Below are positions 1 through 7,931 of a DNA stretch of 64,000 bases, piece by piece. Source of the stretch: an uncultured Oscillibacter sp. (lineage in GTDB: Bacteria; Bacillota; Clostridia; Oscillospirales; Oscillospiraceae); the NCBI GenBank assembly GCA_900544615.1, contig UQVS01000001.1:62001-126000 (forward strand), read 5' to 3'. Below the pieces are notes generated by a model that saw nothing but the letters and a program-made list of their open reading frames with translations, ran no database searches and was not told the DNA's origin. Made by a program: the position numbers and the translations under genes. Numbering within the stretch: the stretch's first letter is position 1; the number at the start of each line of letters is the position of its first letter.

Positions 1-357
1 GCTTCCGGCAGCGTCATGGAACTGCATGACACCATTGACAACATTGAGCAGGAGCTGCATCGGAAGCTGGGCTGTGAGGCCGTGATTCACATGGATCCCA
101 TTGTGGACGATGACGGCGCTACCGCTGCCGTCCGGGCGCAGGTGGAAGAACTGGTCAACTGTATCGACCCGGTTATGACCCTTCACGATTTTCGTATGGT
201 TCCCGGCCCAACCCACACCAATCTGATTTTTGATGTTGCGGCCCCCTTCGGGTTCCGCCTCAGCGATCAGGAGATTGTCCGGCAGATCTGCGCTCTGGTG
301 CAGTCGCTGGACAGCCGCTACAACGCCGTGGTCCACGTGGATCACATCTACAGCTGA
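1..357 (+). CDS. Cation diffusion facilitator (CDF) transporter, C-terminal part only
   Basis: The reading frame is open from base 1, so the N-terminal membrane part lies outside the window. The visible 118 residues look like the cytoplasmic C-terminal domain of cation diffusion facilitator metal exporters, a ferredoxin-like fold that dimerises and binds regulatory metal. Typical pieces are an early stretch reading EAVIHMDPI, a second strand containing HDFRMVPGPTHTNLIFDV, and the final strand VVHVDHIYS. CDF proteins export Zn2+, Mn2+, Fe2+ or related cations by proton antiport at the plasma membrane. The metal cannot be judged because the transmembrane binding site is not visible. The family is moderately certain. 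Confidence 0.75.
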   Translation, partial: ASGSVMELHDTIDNIEQELHRKLGCEAVIHMDPIVDDDGATAAVRAQVEELVNCIDPVMTLHDFRMVPGPTHTNLIFDVAAPFGFRLSDQEIVRQICALVQSLDSRYNAVVHVDHIYS

Positions 358-484
358 CAAAACGGCGGCCCGGAAACGGGCCGTCGTTTCTGCTGCCGGA
401 GGGAATTTGAACAGCTACAGGCCGCGCGGAGAACAGATTTTCCCGCTGTCTGCCCTGCAAATTGGAATTTTGCAAAAATGGCAC

Positions 485-513
485 TTTACAATTTCCGAAA
501 AGGTTGCTATAAT
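485..513 (+). promoter_or_regulatory. Sigma-A type promoter for the tRNA-Ala locus
   Basis: TTTACA (485-490), a 17-base spacer and a perfect TATAAT (508-513). It lies 13 bases before a broken tRNA and about 115 bases before intact tRNA-Ala. No other strong promoter is visible between them, so both are probably transcribed from here. Confidence 0.75.
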
Positions 514-526
514 AAAAAAGCTGTTT

Positions 527-577
527 GGGCCCGTAGCTCAGTTGGGAGAGCAAGCTATCCGCAGAGCAGGCCCACCG
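527..577 (+). pseudogene. Broken tRNA (5' half kept, anticodon and T arms lost)
   Basis: Starts like a normal tRNA: acceptor strand GGGCCCG, then the U-A and D-arm sequence GCTCAGTTGGGAGAGC. After the D arm it departs from any tRNA pattern. About 20 bases later GGCCC (569-573) can pair with the first five acceptor bases and is followed by ACC, like a discriminator and the start of CCA. No anticodon arm or T arm (GGTTCRA) is present, so it cannot be a working tRNA. It looks like an internally deleted or recombined copy, sitting directly behind a strong promoter. Confidence 0.6.
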
Positions 578-629
578 CTTTTGGTATCTTGCATAATGCA
601 AGACCTAAAATTGTATATTTCCACAATTT

Positions 630-705
630 GGGGGCGTAGCTCAGCTGGGAGAGCGTACGGTTCGCATCCGTAAGGTCGAGAGTTCGATCCTCTTCGTCTC
701 CACCA
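630..705 (+). tRNA. tRNA-Ala (anticodon CGC)
   Basis: A 76-base cloverleaf. The acceptor 630-636 (GGGGGCG) pairs with 695-701 (CGTCTCC), including a G3-U70 pair, the known identity element for alanine. The D arm is GCTC/GAGC and the anticodon stem TACGG/CCGTA encloses the loop TTCGCAT, giving anticodon CGC for codon GCG. The T arm GAGAG/CTCTT encloses TTCGATC. Discriminator A702 and an encoded CCA (703-705) complete the gene. An alanine CGC isoacceptor is less universal than TGC or GGC and fits a GC-rich genome. Confidence 0.9.
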
Positions 706-706
706 C

Positions 707-743
707 GTCGGAGCAAGCTTTATATTGCTTGCTCCGACTTTTT
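707..743 (+). terminator. Intrinsic terminator after tRNA-Ala
   Basis: A perfect 12-bp stem (707-718 with 727-738, arm GTCGGAGCAAGC) with an 8-base loop, followed by a run of five T. It begins one base after the encoded CCA. Confidence 0.85.
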
Positions 744-750
744 ATACAAA

Positions 751-896
751 AGTCAGTGTACGCTCATGCCGCTGCTTCTTCTTTCCAAACCACAACCTCT
801 GTGCCAAGTACTTTGAGCGTAGCCCTGAAAGCAGCGGCGTCTGTCACTGTTGCGGCGTTACAAACAGAACTGCCACCCTGATGGGTGGCAGTTTTT
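751..896. other. Unassigned structured region or gene-tail remnant, with a terminator hairpin
   Basis: No gene is evident from 744 to 1047. On the plus strand two long complementary pairs interlock: ACGCTCA (760-766) with TGAGCGT (814-820), and GCCGCTGCTT (768-777) with its complement at 829-838. This order would form a pseudoknot. A short outer pair CAGTG/CACTG (754-758, 845-849) encloses it. A 11-bp hairpin (868-878 with 883-893) followed by T residues ends the region like an intrinsic terminator. On the minus strand the same bases read as an open frame ending at 764-766, with a protein-like tail rich in alanine and valine and no good start. Which strand matters is unresolved. The rest, 897-990, holds nothing recognised. 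Confidence 0.35.
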
Positions 897-993
897 ATTT
901 TGTGCGCTTCGGCCCGCTGTGCGAACCGCCCGCCTGCGGCGTTTTGCCTCCGTCCAGCTTTCGTCCGCTTTGAAATACGTCCCGGAATTAGGT

Positions 994-1022
994 TTCAATT
1001 TTCCCCCGCTTTATGGTATACT
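994..1022 (+). promoter_or_regulatory. Probable promoter of the GH3 gene
   Basis: TTCAAT (994-999), 17 bases, TATACT (1017-1022), 25 bases before the start codon at 1048. Confidence 0.5.
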
Positions 1023-1047
1023 ATTGTCAATCTGACAGGAGGTGCCT

Positions 1048-2265
1048 ATGAAACGAATTTTGGCCGTGGTTTTGGCGGCGCTGACACTATTCTCTCTGAC
1101 AGAATGCGGGCAAACACCACCGAAACCGGTGACGCCGGATCAGCAGGTGGAACCCGCGCCCACTGTGCCTCAGGAGCCGGTACTGACGCCGGAGGAACAG
1201 GCAGAGCAGGAGCGGCTGGCGGCGGAACAGGCCCGCGAGAAACGTCTGCAAACCCTGCTGGACTCCATGACGCTGGAAGAAAAGGTGGGGCAGCTGTTTT
1301 TCGTCCGCTGCCCGGAAACCAATGCCGTAGAGGACATTTCCACCTATCATTTAGGGGGCTATCTGCTGTTCAGCCGGGATTTCAAGGACGGAGACAACTG
1401 GCTGACAAAGGAACAGTTTCTTGAAAAAATTCAGAGCTATCAGGACGCGGCGGAGATTCCCCTTTTCATCGGCAGCGACGAGGAGGGCGGCACCGTGACC
1501 CGTGCCAGCCGGAACCCCAACCTCTTCTCTGAAACCTTCAAATCTCCTCAGAAGCTGAACTACATCGGCGGCATTGAAGAAATTCTCCGGGATACGGACA
1601 CCCGAAGCCGGGAACTGCGGGCACTGGGGATCAACGTGAATTTCGCGCCGGTGTGCGACGTGTCCACCGACCCTAAGGATTTCATCTATGACCGGACGCT
1701 GGGGCAGGACGCAAACATGACGGCGGATTATGTGAGGCTGGTGGTGCCGGCCATGACGGAGGGCGGCACGCTGCCGGTGCTGAAGCACTTCCCCGGCTAC
1801 GGAAATAATGTGGATACCCACACCGGCATCGCCGTGGATCAGCGGCCCATGGAGACCTTCGAGAACTCCGACCTGCTGCCCTTTCAGGCGGGGATTGATG
1901 CGGGCGCGCCCTTTGTGCTGGTGAGCCATAACATCGTAACCTGCATGGATGCCGATCTCCCCGCATCTCTGTCTCCCGCTGTCCACAGGGTTCTGCGGGA
2001 AACGTGCGGCTTTGAGGGCATTGCCATCACCGACGATCTGGCTATGGACGCCGTACAGGCCTATGCCAAGAACGGCGCTGTGGCGGTAATGGCCCTTCAG
2101 GCCGGAAATGACATGATCATCACCACCGATTATCGCACCCAGATCCCCGCTGTCATCGCGGCGGTTCAGGACGGCACGCTGGATGAGAGCGTCATCGATG
2201 ACGCATGTCTCCGGGTACTGCGGTGCAAGGACACCTTTTTGAGAATCCCCGAAAACAATCCCTGA
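1048..2265 (+). CDS. nagZ: GH3 family beta-N-acetylhexosaminidase, exported
   Basis: A 405-residue glycoside hydrolase family 3 protein. It carries the NagZ signature KHFPGYG (about residue 246) followed by D-T-H, the substrate-binding block GSDEEGG (about 143), and ITDDLAMDAV with the likely nucleophile Asp. Such enzymes remove N-acetylglucosamine from cell-wall fragments. ATG 1048 is chosen because AGGAGG ends 5 bases before it; an in-frame GTG at 1042 lies inside that ribosome site. The N-terminus has a positively charged start, a hydrophobic stretch, then L-T-E-C and a Pro/Gln/Glu-rich linker, so it is exported, possibly as a lipoprotein, although Glu before the Cys is not a usual lipobox. 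It is monocistronic. Confidence 0.85.
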   Translation: MKRILAVVLAALTLFSLTECGQTPPKPVTPDQQVEPAPTVPQEPVLTPEEQAEQERLAAEQAREKRLQTLLDSMTLEEKVGQLFFVRCPETNAVEDISTYHLGGYLLFSRDFKDGDNWLTKEQFLEKIQSYQDAAEIPLFIGSDEEGGTVTRASRNPNLFSETFKSPQKLNYIGGIEEILRDTDTRSRELRALGINVNFAPVCDVSTDPKDFIYDRTLGQDANMTADYVRLVVPAMTEGGTLPVLKHFPGYGNNVDTHTGIAVDQRPMETFENSDLLPFQAGIDAGAPFVLVSHNIVTCMDADLPASLSPAVHRVLRETCGFEGIAITDDLAMDAVQAYAKNGAVAVMALQAGNDMIITTDYRTQIPAVIAAVQDGTLDESVIDDACLRVLRCKDTFLRIPENNP

Positions 2266-2394
2266 TTGGATATTCCATGAAAACAGCCTGATTTGCTGCA
2301 TTTTTTTGAAAATGTGCAACCAAAACGCCACTTTTTTCGTCTTTCCTTGTGAACAGCTATTGGAAAGACCGGTCTATGGGAAAGGAGCATTTCT

Positions 2395-3309
2395 ATGAAA
2401 AAGTCTCTGCGTTTTTGCGCTTTGCTGGCTTTAGCCGCCGCATTGCTGACGGTCTCTGCCTTTGCGGACACGGGGCCGAAGGCGCAGTTAAAGGTGCTGG
2501 TGAAAAATGCCCCGGAGGAGCCATACTACCTCGATCTTTTGGAAAAAGGGGATTATCAGGGGCACACCTATGGCTCCGGAGACGGGGATGACACATACAG
2601 CGGGCTGGATTGGAGCTACTCCGAGGAGGAGATCGCTGCACTGGACAGCGAGCTGCTGGACGCGCTGCGGGCGGCGGTGCCGGAGGGCTGGCACGCCTGC
2701 ACCGCGCAGGGCACCAACGGTGCGCCCATGTGGGGCGACCTGATCGGCAGCGACGCAGGCGGGGTGCGGCTCCATTCCTTCCGTTACCATGGCGTACCGG
2801 ATACGTATCGGATCATTCTCGTAACAAAAAGCGGCGAAAGCTGGGTATCCGGAGTCCTGCACCGGGCAACGCTGCAATCCAGTGCGACGGTGGACTGGGC
2901 GGCAAGGACTGCCAACGCGCCCAGTCCGGCCATGGCCTATGCGCTGCAATTCCTGTGCACCCTCCTCCCTACCCTGCTGATCGAGGGGCTTTTGCTGTTT
3001 GTCTTCGGCTACCGGAGCAAGAGAAGCTGGCTGGTATTTCTGCTGGTGAATCTGGTGACACAGGGCGGCTTCGCCGTCTATCTCGCCGTAACGGTGTTGA
3101 ATCACGGTGTAAGCGGCTGGTCTTTGATCTTCTATATTCCCATTGAGGTCATCATCACACTGGTCGAATTGCTGCTGTACCGCCGTCTGCTGACGGAAAA
3201 AAACAAGGCGCGAGCCGCCGTGTACGCCATCGCTGCCAACCTCTGCTCGGCCGTGTTTGGGCTCTGGCTCATTGACCCGCTGTGGCATTTTATCGTGTCG
3301 ATCTCTTAA
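2395..3309 (+). CDS. Unknown secreted/membrane protein with signal peptide and four C-terminal TM segments
   Basis: 304 residues, start ATG 2395 preceded by GGAAAGGAG. Residues 1-24 form a clear signal peptide ending S-A-F-A. Residues about 25-175 are predicted extracytoplasmic and rich in Gly, Asp and Tyr, with a segment Y-Y-L-D-L-L near residue 43. From about residue 178 on there are four hydrophobic segments with short loops (about 182-206, 212-232, 240-262 and 275-300). I do not recognise the family. The next gene starts 20 bases after the stop on the same strand, so the two may be co-transcribed. A sensor or wall-associated role would be a guess. Confidence 0.7.
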   Translation: MKKSLRFCALLALAAALLTVSAFADTGPKAQLKVLVKNAPEEPYYLDLLEKGDYQGHTYGSGDGDDTYSGLDWSYSEEEIAALDSELLDALRAAVPEGWHACTAQGTNGAPMWGDLIGSDAGGVRLHSFRYHGVPDTYRIILVTKSGESWVSGVLHRATLQSSATVDWAARTANAPSPAMAYALQFLCTLLPTLLIEGLLLFVFGYRSKRSWLVFLLVNLVTQGGFAVYLAVTVLNHGVSGWSLIFYIPIEVIITLVELLLYRRLLTEKNKARAAVYAIAANLCSAVFGLWLIDPLWHFIVSIS

Positions 3310-3329
3310 AAATGAAAGGAATGTTCCCC

Positions 3330-4481
3330 ATGGAAACTGAAAAGCTATACTACGCGGACCCGTTTTTGACGGACTTTACCGCCACGGTGCTGGACTGCCA
3401 GGCGGGAAAAAACGGCTATACAGTCACGCTGGACCGCACTGCCTTTTACCCGGAGGGCGGCGGACAGCCTGCCGACCACGGCACGCTGGACGATGCGGCG
3501 GTGACGGACGTCCATGAAAAAAACGGCGTGATTTTCCACAATGTGGATCGCGCCGTGGAAATTGGGAAAACTGTCTCTGGCTCCATCGACTGGGCGCAGC
3601 GGTTTGACCATATGCAGCAGCACTCCGGCGAGCATATCTGCTCAGGGCTGATCTGCGGCCAGTATGGCTGCGACAATGTGGGCTTCCACATGGGAACGGA
3701 CATCGTGACCATCGACTTCAACGCCGACATTCCTTGGGAAGAGCTGCTGGAGATTGAAGGGCAGGCCAACCGCTACATTCAGGAGGATCACCCCATCGAC
3801 ATTCAGTTCCACCGGGGCGCGGAGCTGGACGCTATCGACTACCGCAGCAAAAAGCCGCTGGAGGGGGATGTACGGATTGTGGTCTTCCCCGGCGCGGACT
3901 GCTGCGCCTGCTGCGGCACCCATGTGCTGCGGAGCGGGCAGGTGGGGTTGGTAAAGTTCCTGTCCGTGCAGAAATTCCGGGAGGGCGTGCGGATTGAGCT
4001 GCTGTGCGGGCAGCGGGCGCTGGATTACCTGTCCCGGACGTGGGAGCAGGCCAAAACCATCGGTCAGCATCTCAGCGTGAAGCCGGTGGACGCGGCGGCC
4101 GCTGTAGAGCGGCTGGAGGGTGAGCTGTCCGCCCTGAAAATGCGGTGTGCCGGTCTGGAGGAGGCGGTCTTTGCGGGGATCGCGGCGGAGCAGGCAGGGA
4201 AGGGGAACGTGCTGCTGTTCCAGCCCCCCATGAAGCCTGACAGCGTTCGGAAGCTGGCGGACGCCGTATCAAAGGCCTGCGGCGGTCTGGCGGCAGTGTT
4301 TGCCGGAGAAGGCTCCCATTATGCCTACGCTCTGGGCCGCGCCGATGGGCAGGACATCAGCGCCGCGGTAAAGGCGCTGAACGGTGCCCTCCATGGCCGG
4401 GGCGGCGGCCGGAACGGCTTTGCTCAGGGCAGCGTGGAAGCGGCGCAGAGCGCCATTGAAGCTTTTTTCAAGGAGGTCTGA
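3330..4481 (+). CDS. AlaX-type alanyl-tRNA editing protein with DHHA1 domain
   Basis: 383 residues. The order is an N-terminal OB-like segment with YPEGGGQPADHG (residues 32-43), the HxxxH zinc motif HSGEH (98-102), a second metal motif CCGTH (about 194-198), a coiled coil, and a C-terminal DHHA1 domain ending in GGGRNGFAQGS. Free-standing AlaX proteins of this long type hydrolyse Ser- or Gly-mischarged tRNA-Ala, backing up AlaRS. ATG 3330 is preferred because AAAGGA sits 9 bases upstream; ATG 3312 is less well placed. It is followed after two bases by the next start, so translation of the next gene is probably coupled. Confidence 0.85.
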   Translation: METEKLYYADPFLTDFTATVLDCQAGKNGYTVTLDRTAFYPEGGGQPADHGTLDDAAVTDVHEKNGVIFHNVDRAVEIGKTVSGSIDWAQRFDHMQQHSGEHICSGLICGQYGCDNVGFHMGTDIVTIDFNADIPWEELLEIEGQANRYIQEDHPIDIQFHRGAELDAIDYRSKKPLEGDVRIVVFPGADCCACCGTHVLRSGQVGLVKFLSVQKFREGVRIELLCGQRALDYLSRTWEQAKTIGQHLSVKPVDAAAAVERLEGELSALKMRCAGLEEAVFAGIAAEQAGKGNVLLFQPPMKPDSVRKLADAVSKACGGLAAVFAGEGSHYAYALGRADGQDISAAVKALNGALHGRGGGRNGFAQGSVEAAQSAIEAFFKEV

Positions 4482-4483
4482 CC

Positions 4484-4792
4484 ATGGAATATATTGTCAA
4501 GGAACTGCATCTGCCGGAGGAGGACGACGAGCCGAATTTTGTCTATTCCGAGCTGGACAGCGGACGGCTGGAAACCCGGCGGGTGGAATTCTATCCCAAC
4601 GGCATCTGCTTCGCCTACGGCGGCGATATGGGACATGAGGAAGTGCTGAACCCGGAACCGTTCCCGGAAAATCTGCGGGAGCTGAACCGCCCCGGCGAGG
4701 TGGAAGTCCGCAGTATCCCCCGCCAAATGTTCGTTGAGGTGTGGACGCAGGCCCAGGAGCGGCCCGACGGCTTTATGGGGATGTTCTTTTAA
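4484..4792 (+). CDS. Conserved-looking small acidic protein of unknown function
   Basis: 102 residues, starting two bases after the AlaX-type gene stops and sharing its operon. It is acidic (E-E-D-D-E near residue 12), with alternating beta-type segments such as RRVEFYPNGICFAYGG and a C-terminal helix ending in GFMGMFF. It has no signal peptide, no membrane segment and no cysteine motif beyond one Cys. The pattern resembles small DUF6881-like proteins seen in Firmicutes and actinobacteria, but I cannot confirm that. The tight spacing and normal codon use support it being a real gene. Confidence 0.6.
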   Translation: MEYIVKELHLPEEDDEPNFVYSELDSGRLETRRVEFYPNGICFAYGGDMGHEEVLNPEPFPENLRELNRPGEVEVRSIPRQMFVEVWTQAQERPDGFMGMFF

Positions 4793-4886
4793 GGCTGTTC
4801 CCGGAGGAAAACGCCTTTTCCGAAGAAGAGGTGCTTTCCGGCACTGCGGAATCAGGCAAATCGGAATTTGGAGGGAGAGCAGGTAT

Positions 4887-5189
4887 ATGAACGTCTTGCT
4901 ATATTTAGGTATATTTTGGACGATCTATGGCCTTGCTGGATTATTAGGTTGGCAACGCATAAACAATAAATACAAGGGATACGATTGGACAAAGAAGTAT
5001 ATTAGATGTCTTGGTATATCATGGTTGATGCTTGGAATCCCATGTCTTATTTTTTCAAGACTATATGAGGCAGGCTACAATACAAGGAGTATGTTTGTAT
5101 TGATGTGTTTTTGTATGTTGCCATCGCTTATTTTCACAATAGTAGTTGAAAAAAAGTTTAATGCTAAAATCAAAGACACGCAGAGATAA
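4887..5189 (+). CDS. Small integral membrane protein, low GC, unknown function
   Basis: 100 residues with three hydrophobic segments (about 3-20, 42-58, 69-87). The start at ATG 4887 follows GGAGGGAG. Its sequence is visibly more AT-rich than both neighbours, with codons such as TTA, ATA and AGA that are rare in the surrounding genes, which suggests later acquisition. It matches no family I know. The chemistry after the last segment is strongly basic (K-K-F-N-A-K-I-K), consistent with a cytoplasmic tail. Confidence 0.5.
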   Translation: MNVLLYLGIFWTIYGLAGLLGWQRINNKYKGYDWTKKYIRCLGISWLMLGIPCLIFSRLYEAGYNTRSMFVLMCFCMLPSLIFTIVVEKKFNAKIKDTQR

Positions 5190-5286
5190 ATTTCAGTTTG
5201 TAGAACTGCCGAAACTCCGGAGCAAAAATGGTTTCCATTTGTTCTGCCTCGTTCTGCAGTCTGCCGACCAGCGAAGCAAATATGCA

Positions 5287-5322
5287 AAACTTCTCCGTAT
5301 AGCTTGCCATACGGAGAAGTTT
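5287..5322. terminator. Bidirectional terminator between convergent genes
   Basis: A perfect 14-bp inverted repeat (5287-5300 with 5309-5322; arm AAACTTCTCCGTAT) between the plus-strand small membrane gene and the minus-strand permease. A-rich and T-rich flanks give short U tracts in both directions. Confidence 0.65.
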
Positions 5323-5361
5323 CTGCTTTATGTACGGAACTGAGAGCTTTGTACCCGGAGG

Positions 5362-6798
5362 TTACACCACCGCGAAGAACTTGATGAGGAACAGGATGGA
5401 GATGACATAGGTCAGCACGCTGACCTCCTTGCCCTTGCCGGAGAACAGCTTGATGACGGTGTAGGAGATCATGCCAAGGCCGATGGCGTGGCCAATGGAG
5501 CCGGAGATAGGCATACCAATCAGCATCAGCGCCACGGGAACCATTTGATCCATGTCGCCGAAGTCCACGTTCTTCAGACCCTGAAGCATCAGGATGCCCA
5601 CATAGATCAGCGCGGCAGAGGTGGCTGCGGCGGGGATAATGGCGGCAATGGGGGCAATGAAGATGCAGGCAAGGAACAGGATGCCGGTGGTCAGGGCGGT
5701 CAGGCCGGTGCGGCCGCCGGCCTCCACGCCGGAAGCGGACTCGATAAAGGTGGTCACGGTGGAGGTGCCTGTGCAGGCGCCCACAACGGTACCCACCGCG
5801 TCGGACAGCAGGGCTTCCTTCATGTTGGGCATCTCGCCCTTTTCATTCACCATGCCCGCGCGGGAGGCGGTGCCTACCAGCGTGCCGATGGTATCGAACA
5901 TATCGATCATGCAGAAGGTCAGGATCAGGGTGATGGCGGTAAACCAGCCCAGCTGGAAGAATCCGGCAAAGTCGAACTTGAAGAAGGTCAGGTTCATCAT
6001 GTCGGCGAACGGCGGGACAAAGGAAGCGCCGGACAGGGACGCGAAGGGATTCACGCCCATGAAGATGGCCTCGCCGGCCCAGTAGATCACGGACGCCACC
6101 AGCATTCCCAGCAGCACGGCGGCCTTGACGCCCTTCTTGGCCAGAAGGATGATGACAAACAGGCCGATGAAGGCGGTGGCCACCGTCAGCACCATCTGGG
6201 TATAGCCCTCAGCGCCCATATAATCCCGGATAACGGAGGGGGTCAGTGCGCCGAAAAAGTCCCGCATCATGAAGAAGGGGGTGGTAAAATCGTTGCCGGC
6301 GGCGTAAACGCCCACGTTGGAGCCAAGGCCGATATTCATCAGCATCAGTCCGATGGCGGGGGCAATGCCGTACCGCACGCCCAGAGGGATGGCCTCCACG
6401 ATTTTTTCCCGGATATTCAGAATGGAGAGGATGAAAAAGATAATGCCCTCAATGAGAATGATGACCAGCGCGGACTGGAAGGACTCCACATAGGTCATGC
6501 CGGTAAGACCGGCAATGTTGGCCACCACCACGGCGAAAAAGCTGTTCAGGCCCATGCCGGGAGCCATAGCAAAGGGTTTATTGGCCAGAAACGCCATGCA
6601 GAAAATGCCGATGGCCGAAGCGATGCAGGTGGCCATGAATACGGCGTTCCAGAGATCCTGCCCGTTGGCGCCGAAGCCCGTCAGCAGGTTGGGGTTCAGA
6701 GCGATGATGTAGGCCATGGTCATAAATGTGGTCAGGCCCGCCAGAATCTCTGTTCGGACAGTGGTTCCGTTCTCCTTCAGCTTGAAAAATTTTTCCAT
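5362..6798 (-). CDS. NCS2 (AzgA-like) purine permease
   Basis: 478 residues with about 12-14 hydrophobic segments. It resembles the AzgA/PbuG branch of the NCS2 family: MEKFFKLKENGTTVRTE at the N-terminus, then ILAGLTTFMTMAYI, APGMGLNSFF near residue 93, and GTCTGTSTVTTFIESA-like substrate-helix sequence near residue 350. These proteins import adenine, guanine or hypoxanthine with protons. ATG 6798 is used because AAGGGAG lies just upstream; a start nine codons earlier would overlap that site. I looked for a purine riboswitch in the leader and saw none. It is transcribed alone from a promoter at 6853-6881. Confidence 0.85.
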   Translation of the reverse strand: MEKFFKLKENGTTVRTEILAGLTTFMTMAYIIALNPNLLTGFGANGQDLWNAVFMATCIASAIGIFCMAFLANKPFAMAPGMGLNSFFAVVVANIAGLTGMTYVESFQSALVIILIEGIIFFILSILNIREKIVEAIPLGVRYGIAPAIGLMLMNIGLGSNVGVYAAGNDFTTPFFMMRDFFGALTPSVIRDYMGAEGYTQMVLTVATAFIGLFVIILLAKKGVKAAVLLGMLVASVIYWAGEAIFMGVNPFASLSGASFVPPFADMMNLTFFKFDFAGFFQLGWFTAITLILTFCMIDMFDTIGTLVGTASRAGMVNEKGEMPNMKEALLSDAVGTVVGACTGTSTVTTFIESASGVEAGGRTGLTALTTGILFLACIFIAPIAAIIPAAATSAALIYVGILMLQGLKNVDFGDMDQMVPVALMLIGMPISGSIGHAIGLGMISYTVIKLFSGKGKEVSVLTYVISILFLIKFFAVV

Positions 6799-6852
6799 GT
6801 TTTTCTCCCTTCCTTTTTTCAACACAGATTTTGCAGAGACAGCGACCTTTCA

Positions 6853-6881
6853 ACTATATAAAATTTTAACATAAATTGCAA
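6853..6881 (-). promoter_or_regulatory. Promoter of the purine permease
   Basis: On the minus strand: TTGCAA (6881-6876), 17 bases, TATAGT (6858-6853), about 55 bases before the start codon. The spacer is very AT-rich. Confidence 0.6.
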
Positions 6882-6978
6882 CGCATGACTATCTCTGAGT
6901 TTTGCCGAAAAAATAGGTAGATCTTTGGGAAAAGACACAAATGACCCGGTTTTTTCGGTCGCAGGCAGTTCCGCGTCC

Positions 6979-7650
6979 TTATGCCAGCTTTTCCCCCATC
7001 GCCTGCCGGATGCGGACATCCCGCCGCTGCCAGAGCAGGGCAAGGGCCGCCGGGATCAGAGCGCCCAGAATCGTCCAGTGTCCAAGGCCCAGCCACCACA
7101 GGATACAGACGGCGACAGCCCCGCCGTGGAAGGACAGGAGCGTTCCGCCGTAAAGGTGCATCCGGGGGGTGTGATCCGCATCCCGGTTCAGATGCACCTG
7201 CACCCACGCATCCACAAACTGGCGGAGATTGTTGGTGGAAAAAATGGTGGAGCAGGGATAGCCGTGCTTGCTGGCAAAGGTAGCCCACTGAAAGGCCATG
7301 GCAAACAGGCTGAAATAAACGGCGTATTCCCGATCCGCCGGGATCAGGCTCAGGATCGCCGCAGCCGCCATATCAATAAGAATGGCCCAGCGCCGCAGAT
7401 CGCTGTGCGTCCGCCTGGGCAGCCATGCCGTCAGGAAAATAGCGGCAATATAGACCAGGATTCCCCCCAGCCGCAGCAGTGCCAGCAGCCAGTTTTCCTG
7501 CGCCGCGCCGGTCAGCATTTCCAGCAGATTCACGGTGGCCGCCGAGGCAAAATGCCCGAACCGCAGCACCATATACGCGCCGAACCAGCCGCCGATCACC
7601 GCCATGCAGAAATGCAGCCGCTGTTTTGATTGTTCCAACTGTTCTTCCAT
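6979..7650 (-). CDS. DUF1275 (YoaK-like) membrane protein
   Basis: 223 residues with about six hydrophobic segments. The pattern matches DUF1275/YoaK proteins: a first helix near residue 15-35, a segment FAMAFQWATFASKHGYPC followed by STIFSTNNLRQFVDA, which corresponds to the family's conserved helix-plus-TGT/TNNL-type loop, and a last pair of helices. Function is not established for the family. ATG 7650 follows AAAGGA. It lies downstream of the glyQS remnant region on the same strand, separated by an inverted repeat, and ends 98 bases before the permease promoter. Confidence 0.65.
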   Translation of the reverse strand: MEEQLEQSKQRLHFCMAVIGGWFGAYMVLRFGHFASAATVNLLEMLTGAAQENWLLALLRLGGILVYIAAIFLTAWLPRRTHSDLRRWAILIDMAAAAILSLIPADREYAVYFSLFAMAFQWATFASKHGYPCSTIFSTNNLRQFVDAWVQVHLNRDADHTPRMHLYGGTLLSFHGGAVAVCILWWLGLGHWTILGALIPAALALLWQRRDVRIRQAMGEKLA

Positions 7651-7677
7651 GATTTCCGTATCCTTTTCGCAAGAGAA

Positions 7678-7701
7678 GCGGAGAGCCTGACGGCTCTCCG
7701 C
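7678..7701 (-). terminator. Probable terminator downstream of glyQS region
   Basis: Perfect 10-bp stem (arm GCGGAGAGCC, 7678-7687 with 7692-7701) and a 4-base loop, followed on the minus strand by a T/C-rich stretch. The U tract is weak. Confidence 0.45.
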
Positions 7702-7716
7702 CCGATTGATTTGTTA

Positions 7717-7781
7717 TTTTCTCAGAACCTGACCTTCTCGGCAAGGTAGCTCTTTACCTGATCGATAGGAATCCGCACCTG
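7717..7781 (-). repeat. Duplicated 3' end of glyQS (displaced copy)
   Basis: This 65-base stretch repeats the last codons and stop of glyQS (7927-7991), 210 bases away in the same orientation. 63 of 65 bases agree. Both differences are at third codon positions and do not change the encoded tail RIPIDQVKSYLAEKVRF, which suggests the copy came from a diverged functional allele. It is not attached to any gene. Confidence 0.85.
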
Positions 7782-7926
7782 TTTTCCCGCCAAACAGGTT
7801 TGGCGGGAGCCCTTTTATTCTACCTGTGCAGGGTGAAGTGAATCCACCCTGCACCAAGGTTTTTCTTCGCAAAACGCTTGTACGCCGCACTGGCGGCGAT
7901 GGTCGCAGGTGCGTTCAGGCCGTTTC
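7782..7926. repeat. 145-base palindrome-rich insert between the two glyQS tails
   Basis: Holds three inverted repeats: CCCGCCAAA/TTTGGCGGG around 7786-7808, GTGCAGGGTG/CACCCTGCAC around 7837-7864, and CGCCGC/GCGGCG near 7883-7898. No credible gene start is present. The hairpin density and clean borders at the duplicated tail suggest a small mobile or dispersed repeat, or what is left of a larger insertion. Confidence 0.55.
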
Positions 7927-7931
7927 TTTTC

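Noticed and set aside
725..973. 82-codon plus-strand frame after tRNA-Ala
   Set aside because: It starts inside the tRNA terminator, runs through a second terminator and has no ribosome site.
5488..6861. Long plus-strand frame opposite the permease
   Set aside because: Composition (His, Gly, Asp, Gln) is typical of antisense reading of a membrane protein gene; there is no promoter or ribosome site.
6799..6900. Possible purine riboswitch before the permease
   Set aside because: No aptamer core or three-way junction pattern is visible in the leader; only a plain promoter is seen.
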